DNA from: Agromyces protaetiae
Lineage (GTDB): Bacteria; Actinomycetota; Actinomycetes; Actinomycetales; Microbacteriaceae
Assembly (NCBI RefSeq): GCF_030866785.1
Contig: NZ_CP133018.1
Span: forward strand, 2,728,001 to 2,792,000
Length of the DNA: 64,000 nt
Reading direction: 5' to 3'
In this document: in pieces, positions 45,859 to 55,576 of the stretch
Layout of the letters: each line of letters begins with the position of its first letter
How positions within the stretch are numbered: position 1 is the stretch's first letter
Made by a program: the position numbers and the translations under genes
Notes under the pieces: generated by a model
Database searches by the model: none
What the model was told of the DNA's origin: nothing
Seen by the model: only the letters and a program-made list of their open reading frames with translations

Positions 45859-47469
45859 TCACGCGTTGCCGAGGTTGTCCCCGCAGAGGAAGAACCCCGT
45901 CGTGAGCGTGTCGATCGCCTGCTTCGCGGCATCCGTGACGTCGCCGAGCGCGTAGATCGCGAACGTGAGGGTCGAGCCGTCCTGGGCCCGGATGACACCG
46001 GAGAGGGTGTACCCGGTCTCGATCCAGCCGGTCTTGGCGGAGACCGCCCCGTCGGCGACGGCGTTGTCGCCTGCGAACCGATCGCTGTACGACAGCGAGC
46101 CGCGTTGCCCGGAGACGGGCAGTCCGTCCATGAGGACGCCGAGGTTGGCCTCGCGGGCGTTGATCTTGACGAAGAGGCGCGTGAGGTACGACGGCGGGAC
46201 CGCATTGAAGTCGGAGAGACCGGAGCCGTCGACGACGTGGATGCCGGCCGGGTCGACGCCGTACGCGGCGAGGCCCTGGAGCACCCCCGCGTTGATCGCG
46301 TCGAACGAGTTGCCGGCGCCGGTGCGGATCGCGACCAGGCGCGCCAGCATCTCGGCCGCGGTGTTGTCGGAGACGATCAATGACTTGTCGACCAGTTGCG
46401 CGACGGTCGGCGAGCCGACCTGGCCGAGCTGCGCGGCTCCCGCGGGCGCCGTGCCGCGTTCGATGGCCGCGATGCCGCCGAGCTCCCCCGCGAACGCCTC
46501 ACCGGCCCGGCCGATCGGATCGGTGCTGCGGGCCGAGGTGTTCGCGGTGGGATCGTCGCGGTCGCCGTCGACCATGAGCGCGGTGATGTGGGACATGTAT
46601 CCGAGGTCGCGCTCGACGGTATCCCAGCTGTCGTGCCATTCGGGCCCGCCGAAGTAGCTCGCGTCGAGGATGAGCTTGGTGAGCGGAGGGTTCGACGGGT
46701 CGGCGTTCCAGGCCGCGCGGACCTGCGCGGCGAGGTCGTCGAGGTGCGCGGCGCCCGGGTAGACGGTCTCGGTGCCGCTCGGTGTGCGCGAGAGCGTCAC
46801 GTCGCCGCCCCCGACGAGCACGGCCGAGCCCGGTTCAGCACCCTTCACGACCGTGGTCGTCGCTCGGTACTCGGGTCCGAGCACATTGAGCGCGGCGGCC
46901 GCGGTGAGCACCTTCATGACGCTCGCCGTGCGCGACGGCGTGGTGCCACCTCGGTCGTAGAGCACCTCGCCGGTCGCGGTGTTCATCACCTGGGCCTGCA
47001 GGTTCGCGAGCCGCGGATCGGCGGCCCTCTCCGCCACCGAGCAGGTACGGACCCGACTCGCGGCGACCGCCGCGGCCGGCGCCGGGCGGGCGGGATCGAC
47101 CGTCGGAACCGGTGCGGCGGTCGCCGCCGCCGTCGTCGTGTCGTCCGGGCGCGGCGGGGCGGACTGGGTTCCCGCGAAGACGGCACCCGTGCCGAGCAGC
47201 ACGAACGCGAGGCTCGCGCCGACGATGGTCAGCGGCAGCCGATGCCGGCGTGCGCTCCGGGTCAGGCGGGAGACGAACGTGCCGTGACGGGTCGCGTGGC
47301 CGGCACGGTCGCCGGGCGTCGGGTCGGCGGTCGTCGGGTCGGCGGTCGTCGGGTCGGCGGTCGTCGGGTCGGCAGCCGTCGGCTCGGCGTCCGTGAGCTC
47401 GGCGTCCACGAACTCGCCGTCCATGCGCTCGCTGCCCATGGACCCGTCATTCTCGTCACCCCGCACCAC
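45859..47469 (-). CDS. dacB: D-alanyl-D-alanine carboxypeptidase/endopeptidase (PBP4 type)
   Basis: The protein has 536 residues. The N-terminal 65 are cytoplasmic and contain four ADPTT-type repeats. One membrane helix follows (residues 77-100, LPLTIVGASLAFVLLGTG), then the S13 peptidase domain with SVMK near 184, SDN near 367 and KTG near 477. It trims peptidoglycan peptides outside the cell. Start: TACAAT (47476-47481) ends 6 nt before the GTG at 47469 and no ribosome site is present, so a leaderless start is likely; an ATG at 47439 is the alternative. Confidence 0.92.
   Translation of the reverse strand: MVRGDENDGSMGSERMDGEFVDAELTDAEPTAADPTTADPTTADPTTADPTPGDRAGHATRHGTFVSRLTRSARRHRLPLTIVGASLAFVLLGTGAVFAGTQSAPPRPDDTTTAAATAAPVPTVDPARPAPAAAVAASRVRTCSVAERAADPRLANLQAQVMNTATGEVLYDRGGTTPSRTASVMKVLTAAAALNVLGPEYRATTTVVKGAEPGSAVLVGGGDVTLSRTPSGTETVYPGAAHLDDLAAQVRAAWNADPSNPPLTKLILDASYFGGPEWHDSWDTVERDLGYMSHITALMVDGDRDDPTANTSARSTDPIGRAGEAFAGELGGIAAIERGTAPAGAAQLGQVGSPTVAQLVDKSLIVSDNTAAEMLARLVAIRTGAGNSFDAINAGVLQGLAAYGVDPAGIHVVDGSGLSDFNAVPPSYLTRLFVKINAREANLGVLMDGLPVSGQRGSLSYSDRFAGDNAVADGAVSAKTGWIETGYTLSGVIRAQDGSTLTFAIYALGDVTDAAKQAIDTLTTGFFLCGDNLGNA
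47318..47377 (-). repeat. 15-bp in-frame tandem repeat within dacB
   Basis: Four units of GTCGGGTCGGCGGTC encode the pentapeptide repeat ADPTT in the cytoplasmic N-terminus, ahead of the membrane helix. In-frame unit number could vary between strains. Confidence 0.9.
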
Positions 47470-47526
47470 CCGGGCATTGTACGAGCCGATTCCGGGCGGA
47501 GACCGGGCGGCGCCTGATCATCCGCC

Positions 47527-48510
47527 TCACTCGCCGGGGTACCGCAGGCCGATCTGCTCGCGGATGGCGTCGAGCGTGCCCATGATCGCGACGGTCTCCT
47601 CGATGGGCAGGATGTCGCCCGCGAGGTTGCCCTCGGCAACGAGCCGTTCGAGCGCCTCGGCCTGGAAGTACATGCCTCGGCCGTTCACCTCCGAGCGGTA
47701 TTCCTCGAGCACGCTGCCGTCGTGCGACACCACCCGGAACGTCGTCGGCGTGTACCAGACGTCGTCGATGTCGATGCGGGCCTCCGTGCCGACGACCGTG
47801 GCGGTGTCGGGACCTCGCGCATCGCTCGCGGAGAGGGTCAGGGCGATGCGCGAGCCCTCGTACCCGAAGATGGTCGCGACCTGCGCGTCGGCCCCCGTGG
47901 GCTTGAAGGTCGCCGTCGCCTGAATGGTCGAGGGCGCACCGAACAGGTCCCACGCGAACGAGATCGGGTAGATGCCGAGGTCGAGCAGCGCCCCTCCCCC
48001 GAGCTCGAGCGCGTTGAGGCGGTGCGACGGGTCATCGGGGAGCTTCTGCGTATGATCGGCGATCAACGTGCGCAGATCGCCGATCGTGCCCTCCGCGATG
48101 ATCTCGCGGATGCGGACCATATGCGGCAGATACCGCGTCCACATCGCCTCGAGCACCAGCAGCCCCTTCGCCGCCGCAAGGTCGGCGACCCGGCGTGCCT
48201 CGGCCTGGTTGAGCGTGAACGCCTTCTCGACGAGCACGTGCTTGCCGCCCTCGAGCGCCAGCATCGCGCCCTCGGCGTGGAACGGATGCGGCGTCGAGAT
48301 GTAGATCACATCGATCTCGGGATCGGCCGCGAGCTGTTCATAGCTGCCGTATGCCGTCGGGATGCCGAACTCGGCCGCGAACGCGTCCGCCGATCGCTGA
48401 TTCCGAGAGCCCACCGCGCGAACATCGAATCCGTTGAGCGTGAGGTCGCTGGTGAACGCGTGGGCGATGCCGCCGGTCGCGAGGATGCCCCATCGCAGTC
48501 GTTCCGTCAT
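47527..48510 (-). CDS. Gfo/Idh/MocA-family oxidoreductase
   Basis: The protein has 327 residues. An N-terminal Rossmann fold with LATGGIAHAF is followed by the family motif EKAFTLN near residue 95. The C-terminal beta-sheet domain has DLGIYPI with its conserved His/Tyr region. Such enzymes oxidise or epimerise sugars and cyclitols with NAD(P). The substrate is unknown and no sugar operon is adjacent. The ATG at 48510 is the first that leaves the Rossmann motif near the N-terminus. Confidence 0.9.
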   Translation of the reverse strand: MTERLRWGILATGGIAHAFTSDLTLNGFDVRAVGSRNQRSADAFAAEFGIPTAYGSYEQLAADPEIDVIYISTPHPFHAEGAMLALEGGKHVLVEKAFTLNQAEARRVADLAAAKGLLVLEAMWTRYLPHMVRIREIIAEGTIGDLRTLIADHTQKLPDDPSHRLNALELGGGALLDLGIYPISFAWDLFGAPSTIQATATFKPTGADAQVATIFGYEGSRIALTLSASDARGPDTATVVGTEARIDIDDVWYTPTTFRVVSHDGSVLEEYRSEVNGRGMYFQAEALERLVAEGNLAGDILPIEETVAIMGTLDAIREQIGLRYPGE

Positions 48511-48550
48511 ACAGGCCAGCCTAGGGGCCGCGACCGAGACCTCGCGGCCG

Positions 48551-49048
48551 TCAGGCATACGAGTCGTTGACGTCGGAGGTGCAGTGCACGTCCACGCGGT
48601 AGGACACGGCACCGTCGCCACTGCCGCCGCCCTCGCCCTCGCTGGTCAGCGTCACCCGATTCAGACCGTACGGGCCGAGGCCGACCGCCGTCTTGTCCTC
48701 GAGCCTCGTGAGCACCGCACGGATGTCGACGGCGAGCTCACCGGGACCGCCCGCCCCGATCGTCACCTCCACTCCCGGCGTGAGCCGCCAGGGAGGACCC
48801 CCGTACATCTCGTTGAACACAAACGGATGCGACTCGGGGCATCGCACCTCCTCGACGAGCTGGGTCTCGCCGGCCCCGATCGTTCGCCAGTGCCCCTCGA
48901 TCGTGATGCGTTCGGACGTCGACGGTGCGATGGCGACCGAAGCCGCAGCGGCACCGCCGCCACCGATGCCCACTCCGCCGAACAGCAGGGTCGTGGTCGC
49001 GGCTGCCGCCGCGACCGTTCTCGCCGTCGCCAGACACCGTGCCCACAT
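48551..49048 (-). CDS. secreted protein, distant relative of the SH3b-array C-terminal domain
   Basis: The protein has 165 residues; GGAGGGGAAGG precedes the ATG. The signal peptide is residues 1-37, ending AAAAS. The mature part has VRCPESHPFVFNE, PGVEV and VDVHCTSDVNDSYA. These align in order and spacing with the CP-x3-PFL core, the GV-V strand and the CTNNVDKAY end of copies at 23064-28552. The SH3b half is absent. It is the same domain alone, 20 kb from the array. Function unknown. Confidence 0.7.
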   Translation of the reverse strand: MWARCLATARTVAAAAATTTLLFGGVGIGGGGAAAASVAIAPSTSERITIEGHWRTIGAGETQLVEEVRCPESHPFVFNEMYGGPPWRLTPGVEVTIGAGGPGELAVDIRAVLTRLEDKTAVGLGPYGLNRVTLTSEGEGGGSGDGAVSYRVDVHCTSDVNDSYA

Positions 49049-49201
49049 CGTCAGACCTTCCCCTCCAGAGCAGACGGGGTGCCCGCCCGGAACGAACGTA
49101 GGCCGCCGACGTCGTCGCCCTCGCGTCGATGGGCGGATCCGTGGACGAGTGACGCGCCGCTCGACCTGGGGAGAGAGCTTCGGCGGCCGGCGCGAAACAG
49201 C

Positions 49202-49230
49202 GAACGCCCCTCCCGAAAGGAGGGGCGTTC
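49202..49230 (-). terminator. terminator of tRNA-Thr
   Basis: GAACGCCCCTCC and GGAGGGGCGTTC form a perfect 12-bp stem around a 5-nt loop, 9 bp after the tRNA. Confidence 0.8.
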
Positions 49231-49238
49231 ACACTCGG

Positions 49239-49311
49239 AGCCGCCTGTCGGAATCGAACCGACGACCTATTCATTACGAGTGAATCGCTCTACCGACTGA
49301 GCTAAGGCGGC
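49239..49311 (-). tRNA. tRNA-Thr (anticodon CGT)
   Basis: The 7-bp acceptor stem GCCGCCT/AGGCGGC closes the molecule. TAGCTCAGTCGGTAGAGC is the D-arm. The anticodon loop CTCGTAA on an ATTCA/TGAAT stem gives CGT, reading ACG. GTCGTCGGTTCGATTCCGAC holds the variable loop and T-arm. CCA is not encoded. TAGTAT at 49350-49355 on the minus strand is a likely -10 box. Confidence 0.96.
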
Positions 49312-49393
49312 GTGTCCCGGGCGCTGAGGCGTCCGCGGCACGAGCACCAATACTAGCGGGTTTTCGGCGAACGAATGACCACTCGCCGAGCGG

Positions 49394-50917
49394 TCAGCAG
49401 TTCGTCTCGCCCTCGGGCACGACGCCGTCGATGAGATAGCGCTCGACCGCGTCGGACACGCACTGATTCGACTTGTTGTACGCGGTGTGCCCCTCGCCGT
49501 CGTACGTCACGAGCACGCCGGAGTCGAGCTGTTCGGCGAGCGCGACGGACCATTCATAGGGCGTCGCCGGGTCGCCGGTCGTGCCGACCACGAGGATCGG
49601 GGCGGCGCCCTCGGCGTGGATCGGCGCGCGCTCCGCCTCACTCGGCACCGGCCAGTCGAGACAGCCGAGGTCGCCGTAGCCGAAGTACGGCCCGATGATG
49701 GGGGCCGCCTCCGCGATGCCGGCCGCCTTCTCGCGCATGACGGCGACGTCGGACTGGTACTCGTAGTCGAGGCAGTTGATCGCGCTGAACGCCTCCGTCG
49801 AGTTGTCGAGGTAGCTGCCGTCGGGGTTCCGGCCGTTGTACCCGTCGGCGAGCTGCAGCGCGAGGTCGGCGTCGCCGAACTGCACGGACGTGAAGAGCTG
49901 GTCCAGCGCCGGCCAGCTCTGCTGAGAGTAGAGCGGATAGATGATCGCCGTGATCAGCGTGTCGGCGCCGACCTGACGGCCGTCGGTGCCACGCAACGGG
50001 CTCGCCTCGACCGACGCGAGCAGCTCTGCGATCTCCGCCAGCGCGTCGTCGGCCGTGCCCGAGAAGGGGCATTCCTCGCCGGTCAGACAGTTCTCGAGGT
50101 ACGCGCGGAGCGCGCGCTCGAACCCGACGGCCTGCGCCGACGTGACGTCGCTCTCGCTGGACGACGGGTCGAGTGCGCCGTCGAGGACCAACCGCCCCAC
50201 GTGCTCGGGGTAGAGCCCGGCGAAGGTCGCGCCGAGGAGCGTGCCGTACGAGAAGCCGAGATAGTTGAGCTTCTCGTCGCCGAGGACCGCTCGCAACAGG
50301 TCGAGGTCGCGTGCCGCGCTGACCGTGTCGACATTCGCCAGCAACTCCCCGGTCTTCGACTCGCACGCCGCGCCGAACGCCGCCCGAGCCTCCCGCACCT
50401 CCTGCATCCATGCGTCACTGCCGCGCGGCGACTCGGGCAGCGAGTAGAGGTACTCGTCCATCTGCGCGGGGTCGTAGCAGGCGACGGCCGACGACCGCCC
50501 GACCCCACGAGGATCGAAGCCGACGACGTCGAATCGTTCCTGCAGCGGCGCGCCAACCGCGAAGTCGAGCGAGTTCGCCACGAAGTCGTAGCCCGATCCG
50601 CCGGGGCCGCCCGGGTTCACGAGCAAGGAACCGATGCGGTCACCGGTCGCCGCGTGGCGGACAAGCGCGAGCTCGGCCTCGCCGGCCGGCGGGTCGTCCC
50701 AGTCGAGCGGAGCGGTCGCCGTGGCGCACTGCATGCCGTCGCCGCAGCTCTCCCACTCGAGCACCTGCGAGTAGAAGGGCTCGAGTTCGGGCGAGACCGA
50801 CTCACCGGTCGGCGTCGAGGTCGGCGACGGTTGCGATCCGGGCACGCACCCGGCCAGCAGGAGGGCGCTCGCCGCCACGGTCGCGAGCACCGAGCCCAAC
50901 GTCGATCGCCGGCTCAT
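49394..50917 (-). CDS. secreted alpha/beta hydrolase, tripeptidyl aminopeptidase (TAP)-like
   Basis: The protein has 507 residues. The lipobox LLLAGC places the lipidated Cys near residue 23. The oxyanion region is VNPGGPGGSG, the nucleophile GFSYGT lies near residue 220, and the C-terminal TAP-like segment carries the GTTGDPATPYEW acid and the GEGHTAYN His. It resembles SCO7095/TAP-type exported peptidases of actinobacteria. The ATG overlaps the holB stop by 4 bp although the functions are unrelated. Confidence 0.9.
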   Translation of the reverse strand: MSRRSTLGSVLATVAASALLLAGCVPGSQPSPTSTPTGESVSPELEPFYSQVLEWESCGDGMQCATATAPLDWDDPPAGEAELALVRHAATGDRIGSLLVNPGGPGGSGYDFVANSLDFAVGAPLQERFDVVGFDPRGVGRSSAVACYDPAQMDEYLYSLPESPRGSDAWMQEVREARAAFGAACESKTGELLANVDTVSAARDLDLLRAVLGDEKLNYLGFSYGTLLGATFAGLYPEHVGRLVLDGALDPSSSESDVTSAQAVGFERALRAYLENCLTGEECPFSGTADDALAEIAELLASVEASPLRGTDGRQVGADTLITAIIYPLYSQQSWPALDQLFTSVQFGDADLALQLADGYNGRNPDGSYLDNSTEAFSAINCLDYEYQSDVAVMREKAAGIAEAAPIIGPYFGYGDLGCLDWPVPSEAERAPIHAEGAAPILVVGTTGDPATPYEWSVALAEQLDSGVLVTYDGEGHTAYNKSNQCVSDAVERYLIDGVVPEGETNC

Positions 50918-52137
50918 GCGGCCCCCCGTTCGTGATCTGGTCGTCGGATGGCGGAGACGAGCATCGCCTCGAGCGCCAGCACCGGCTGGACATTGCCCTC
51001 GATGCGGGTGCGCGCCTCTTGGATGGCGTCGAGCGTCGCGAGCGAGTCCGAGGGCGTGGCGGATGCCGCGGAGACCCGCAGCTCGGGCTCGAGCTCGCGG
51101 TTGACCAGCGGGACGCCCGCATCGAGCTGCAGCACGAGCAGATCCCGGAACAGGGAGGCGAGGTCGACGAGGATCCGGTCGATGCCGTCACGCAGACTCC
51201 TGGTCGCGCGCCGTTTCTGGTCGTCTTCGAGCGCCTTCAGCTGGGCACGGAGCGCCGGCGGGACCGCCTGGCCCGGGCTCAGCCCGAGGGAACGGAGCGC
51301 GTGCTCGCGCTCTTCGGTGTCACGCAGTTCGGTGATCGCCTTCGCGTCTTCGCCCGCGATCTCGAGGAGCCGGGCGGCGGTACGCACCGCGCCCGACGCC
51401 GAACGCACCCCCAGGGTGAGCCTGAGGGTCTCTTCGCGGCGGCTCCGGGCCTCGTCGCTGGTCGCGAGCCGGTGCGCCATGCCGATGTGGCTCTGCGCCT
51501 CGCGCGCCGCGCGTTCCGCCAGGACCGGGTCGACCCCGTCGCGCCGAATGAGCAGGGCGGCCACATCGTCGATCGACGGCACCTGCAGGCGCACCGTGCG
51601 CACCCGGGATCGGATCGTGGGGATCAGGTCGGCGTCGCTCGGTGCGCAGAGCAGCCAGACCGTGCGCTCGGGGGGCTCTTCGAGCTCCTTGAGCAGCACA
51701 TTGGAGGTGTGCTCGGTCATGCGGTCGGCGTCTTCGACGATGATGACGCGGTGCCGGCCGACCGAGGGTGCGTAGTGCGACCGCCGGACGATCTCGCGCA
51801 CGTCGTGCACACGGATGATGACGCCTTCGGTCGAGAGCACGTGGAGATCGGGGTGGCTGCGCGCCTCGACCTGGGTGCGCGTCGCCTCGTCGCCGTCGGG
51901 ATCGCCCGAGATGAGCGCGGTCGCGAAGGCGTAGGCGAGATTGGAGCGCCCCGACCCGGGCGGACCCGTGATCAGCCACGAATGCGTCATCTGCTGCGCC
52001 GACGGCGCCGCCGAGGCATCCGTCTGGGTGCCGGGCGCGCCCGTCGCGCCAGTCGCGACCGACGCCGCGGCAGCGTGCCGCAACATCGCGATCGCCGCGT
52101 CTTGCCCGGTCAGCTCACTCCACGCCGTCACGTCCAT
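50914..52137 (-). CDS. holB: DNA polymerase III subunit delta prime
   Basis: The protein has 407 residues. It belongs to the AAA+ clamp-loader family. Walker A is GPPGSGRSNLA, with Arg in place of Lys, as expected for a subunit that need not bind ATP. VIIVEDADRMTEHTSNVLLKELEEPP is the Walker B and sensor region. A zinc-binding cysteine cluster is not apparent. The ATG at 52137 is taken; a GTG one codon earlier is equally possible. Coupled with the TAP-like gene; tmk is 29 bp upstream. Confidence 0.9.
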   Translation of the reverse strand: MDVTAWSELTGQDAAIAMLRHAAAASVATGATGAPGTQTDASAAPSAQQMTHSWLITGPPGSGRSNLAYAFATALISGDPDGDEATRTQVEARSHPDLHVLSTEGVIIRVHDVREIVRRSHYAPSVGRHRVIIVEDADRMTEHTSNVLLKELEEPPERTVWLLCAPSDADLIPTIRSRVRTVRLQVPSIDDVAALLIRRDGVDPVLAERAAREAQSHIGMAHRLATSDEARSRREETLRLTLGVRSASGAVRTAARLLEIAGEDAKAITELRDTEEREHALRSLGLSPGQAVPPALRAQLKALEDDQKRRATRSLRDGIDRILVDLASLFRDLLVLQLDAGVPLVNRELEPELRVSAASATPSDSLATLDAIQEARTRIEGNVQPVLALEAMLVSAIRRPDHERGAA

Positions 52138-52166
52138 CACGCTACCCGGCTCCCCTGACGCGAAGC

Positions 52167-52787
52167 TCAGAGGAGCCCGCGAACCCGCTCGCGGATCGCC
52201 GCGGCGATCTCCTCGACCGGGCGGGTCGCATCGATCACGAGGAACCGGTCGGGCTCGGCCGCGGCCAGGTCGAGGTACGCGCCGCGCACGCGGTCGTGGA
52301 ATGCGGATGCCTCGGCCTCGAGCCGGTCGTACCGCGTGCGTGCGACGTCGAGTCGGGCGCGCGCCGCGGCCGAGTCGAGATCGAGCAGCACGGTCAGGTC
52401 GGGCAGCAGCCCCTCGGCCGCCCAGTCGGAGAGGCGTCGCACCTCGCCGGGGTCGAGCACGCGACCGGCACCCTGGTACGCGACGGATGAATCGAGGTAG
52501 CGGTCTTGCACGACCACCTCGCCGCGCGTGAGCGCGGGGCGCACGAGGGTGGCCACGTGGTGGGCGCGATCGGCGGCGTAGAGCAGCGCTTCGGCCCGCG
52601 GCGAGATGTCGCCCCGATGGTGCAGCACGAGCTCGCGGATCTCGACGCCCACCTCGGTGCCGCCCGGCTCGCGCGTGCGCACGACGGTGCGCCCCTCGCC
52701 GGTGAGCCATTCGCGGAGCAGCTCGGCTTGCGTCGATTTGCCGGACCCGTCGCCGCCCTCGAGGGTGATGAAGAGCCCGCGCGTCAC
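52167..52787 (-). CDS. tmk: thymidylate kinase
   Basis: The protein has 206 residues and phosphorylates dTMP to dTDP. Walker A is EGGDGSGKST at residues 10-19, the DR-x motif is QDRYLDSSVAYQG near 95, and the REPGGT segment is near 39. The GTG start overlaps the topA stop by 4 bp. Confidence 0.95.
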   Translation of the reverse strand: MTRGLFITLEGGDGSGKSTQAELLREWLTGEGRTVVRTREPGGTEVGVEIRELVLHHRGDISPRAEALLYAADRAHHVATLVRPALTRGEVVVQDRYLDSSVAYQGAGRVLDPGEVRRLSDWAAEGLLPDLTVLLDLDSAAARARLDVARTRYDRLEAEASAFHDRVRGAYLDLAAAEPDRFLVIDATRPVEEIAAAIRERVRGLL

Positions 52788-55576
52788 GCGGAGCTCTTCT
52801 TCGGGGTCGTCTTCTTCGCTGCGGGCTTCTTGGCCGTGGTCTTCTTGGCCGTGGTCTTCGCCGCGCCGCGCTTCGCGCGGGGAGCGGCCGGGCCCTTGTC
52901 GCGCTTGATCTGCAGGAGCTCGATCGCACGCTCGAACGTGAGCTCCTCGACGTTCTCACTGCGTGGGATCGTCGCGTTCGTGGTGCCGTCGGTGACGTAC
53001 GGGCCGAAGCGGCCGTCTTTCACCTTGACCGGCTTGCCGCTCACGGGGTCGGCCTCGAACTCTTTCAACGCGCTCGACTCGCGTCGCCCACCGTACTTCG
53101 GCTGGCTGAGCAGCTCGAGCGCACCGGGGAGGTCGATCTCGAAGATCGCATCCTCGCTCGGCAGCGTACGCGTCTCGGTGCCCTTCTTCAGGTAAGGGCC
53201 GTACCGGCCGTTCTGCGCGGTGATCTCGGTGCCCGACTCGGGGTCGAGGCCGACGACGCGCGGAAGGTCGAGGAGCTGCAGCGCGATCTGCAGGTCGACC
53301 TCTTCGGGCTGCATGGTCTTGAACAGCGAGGCCGTGCGCGGCTTGGGTGCTGCGGCCTTCTTGGTCCCGCGCTTCGGCTTCGCCGGCTCGACGACCTCGC
53401 CGGTCGCAACGTCGACGGATGCTTCGGGCTCGGGGTCGACCTCGGTCACGTACGGGCCGAACCGGCCGTCTTTCAGGACGATCTGCTTGCCGTTCTCGGG
53501 GTGGCTGCCGAGTACGCGGTCGCTCTGCACGGGCGCCTCGACGAGCTCGATCGCCTTCTCCGCGGTGAGCTCGTCGGGCGCGAGGCCCTCGGGGAGGTTC
53601 ACGCGCTTGGGCGGGGCATCCGGCCCGGCGGCCTCGTCGACCTGCTCGAGGTAGGGGCCGTACTTGCCGATGCGCAGCGTGATACCGGGCGCGACCTCGA
53701 CCGAGTTGATCTCGCGCGCATCGATCTCGCCCAGGTTGTCGACGATCTGTCGCAGGCCCTTGTGCTTGTCGCCGCCGAAGTAGAACTCGTTGAGCCAGTC
53801 GACCCGGTCGGCCTCGCCCGAGGCGATGCGGTCGAGGTCATCTTCCATCTCGGCGGTGAAGTCGTACTGGACGAGGTCGCCGAAGTGCTCCTCGAGCAGC
53901 CGCACGACCGAGAACGCGGTCCAGCTCGGGACGAGCGCCTGGCCGCGCTGCGACACGTACCCACGGTCGAGGATCGTGGAGATGATCGAGGCGAACGTCG
54001 ACGGGCGGCCGATGCCGAGCTCTTCGAGGCGCTTCACGAGGCTCGCCTCGGTGTACCGCGGCGGCGGGCTGGTCTCGTGGCCCTTGGCCTCGAGCTCGTC
54101 GAGCGAGACCGTCTGGCCCTCTTCGAGCGGCGGCAGCTTGGCCTCGCCGGGCGAGTCGTCGGCGTTGCGCTCTTCGTCACGACCCTCTTCGTACGCGGCG
54201 AGGAAGCCGCGGAACGTGATGACCGTGCCGCTCGCCGTGAACTCCGCGGTCGTGTTCGCGACCGGAGCGGTGGCCTGCTCGGGCGCCGCGGCGTCGGCGG
54301 CGGTCGGCCCGACCGCGATCGTGACGGTCGCGGTCTGCCCCTTCGCGTCGGCCATCTGCGACGCGACCGTGCGCTTCCAGATGAGGTCGTAGAGCTTGAA
54401 CTCGCTGCCGCGCAGCTGCCCCTCGACCGACGCGGGCGTGCGGAAGACCTCGCCCGACGGGCGGATGGCCTCGTGCGCCTCCTGGGCGTTCTTCGACTTG
54501 CCCGCGTAGCTGCGCGGCTTCTCGGGGATCGAATCGGCGCCGTAGAGCTTCGTGGCCTGGTCGCGCGCCGCCTTGATCGCCTGCTGCGAGAGCGACGACG
54601 AGTCGGTTCGCATATAGGTGATGTACCCGTTCTCATACAGCGACTGCGCGACGCGCATGGTGTCCCGGGCCGAGAGCCGGAGCTTGCGCGCCGCCTCCTG
54701 CTGGAGCGTCGAGGTCGTGAACGGCGCGGCGGGACGCCTGGAGTACGGCTTGGACTCGACCTTGGACACGCGGCGGGCGACGGTATCGTCGCGCAGCGCT
54801 GCGGTGAGCGCGTTGGCGGTCGCCTCGTCGAGGACCGCGGCCGTGCCCTTCAGCCGGCCGCTGTCGTCGAAGTCACGGCCGGTGGCGACGCGCTCGCCGC
54901 CGACGCGGACGAGGCGTGCCTCGAACGACGTGCCGGCGCCCGCGAACCGCGCGATGAGGTCCCAGTAGGACGCGGCGACGAAGGCGAGCCGCTCGCGCTC
55001 GCGGTCGACGACGAGCCGGGTCGCGGCGGACTGCACCCGACCTGCGGACAGGCCGGGGCCGACCTTGCGCCAGAGCACGGGCGACACCTCGTAGCCGTAG
55101 AGGCGGTCGAGGATGCGGCGCGTCTCCTGCGCGTCGACGAGGGAGGTGTCGAGTTCGCGCGTGTGGTCTTTCGCGGCGAGGATCGCGTCTTTGGTGATCT
55201 CGTGGAAGACCATGCGGCGCACGGGCACCTTGGGCTTCAGCTCCTGCAGCAGGTGCCACGCGATGGCTTCGCCCTCGCGGTCTTCATCGGTGGCGAGGAG
55301 GAGTTCGTCGGCGTCTTTGAGTGCGCGCTTGAGCTCAGCGACGGTCTTCTTCTTCGCGTCGGACACGACGTAGTACGGCTCGAAGCCGTTCTCGACATCG
55401 ACCGAGAACTTGCCGAGCGAGCCCTTCTTGAGCTCGGGTGGAAGGTTCTTGGGCTCGATCAGATCACGGATGTGCCCCACGGAGGACAGCACCTGATAGC
55501 CGTCGCCGAGGTATTGCGCGATCGACTTCATCTTCGTCGGCGACTCGACGATGACCAACTTCTTCGTGCCTGCCAC
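52784..55576 (-). CDS. topA: DNA topoisomerase I
   Basis: The protein has 930 residues. The TOPRIM domain begins KLVIVESPTK near residue 5, and the nucleophilic Tyr is in YITYMRTDSS near residue 320. Four C-terminal GxxGPY repeats (KYGPYLEQ, RFGPYVTE, RYGPYLKK, RFGPYVTD) replace the zinc fingers of the enterobacterial enzyme. A Lys/Ala/Thr-rich tail of about 30 residues ends the protein; both features are typical of actinobacteria. The GTG at 55576 is chosen because the protein then starts directly at the TOPRIM strand. Confidence 0.95.
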   Translation of the reverse strand: MAGTKKLVIVESPTKMKSIAQYLGDGYQVLSSVGHIRDLIEPKNLPPELKKGSLGKFSVDVENGFEPYYVVSDAKKKTVAELKRALKDADELLLATDEDREGEAIAWHLLQELKPKVPVRRMVFHEITKDAILAAKDHTRELDTSLVDAQETRRILDRLYGYEVSPVLWRKVGPGLSAGRVQSAATRLVVDRERERLAFVAASYWDLIARFAGAGTSFEARLVRVGGERVATGRDFDDSGRLKGTAAVLDEATANALTAALRDDTVARRVSKVESKPYSRRPAAPFTTSTLQQEAARKLRLSARDTMRVAQSLYENGYITYMRTDSSSLSQQAIKAARDQATKLYGADSIPEKPRSYAGKSKNAQEAHEAIRPSGEVFRTPASVEGQLRGSEFKLYDLIWKRTVASQMADAKGQTATVTIAVGPTAADAAAPEQATAPVANTTAEFTASGTVITFRGFLAAYEEGRDEERNADDSPGEAKLPPLEEGQTVSLDELEAKGHETSPPPRYTEASLVKRLEELGIGRPSTFASIISTILDRGYVSQRGQALVPSWTAFSVVRLLEEHFGDLVQYDFTAEMEDDLDRIASGEADRVDWLNEFYFGGDKHKGLRQIVDNLGEIDAREINSVEVAPGITLRIGKYGPYLEQVDEAAGPDAPPKRVNLPEGLAPDELTAEKAIELVEAPVQSDRVLGSHPENGKQIVLKDGRFGPYVTEVDPEPEASVDVATGEVVEPAKPKRGTKKAAAPKPRTASLFKTMQPEEVDLQIALQLLDLPRVVGLDPESGTEITAQNGRYGPYLKKGTETRTLPSEDAIFEIDLPGALELLSQPKYGGRRESSALKEFEADPVSGKPVKVKDGRFGPYVTDGTTNATIPRSENVEELTFERAIELLQIKRDKGPAAPRAKRGAAKTTAKKTTAKKPAAKKTTPKKSSA

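Noticed and set aside
49239..49311. Integrated element at tRNA-Thr
   Set aside because: Neither flank shows a repeated tRNA 3' end, an integrase or foreign composition; neighbours are conserved housekeeping genes.
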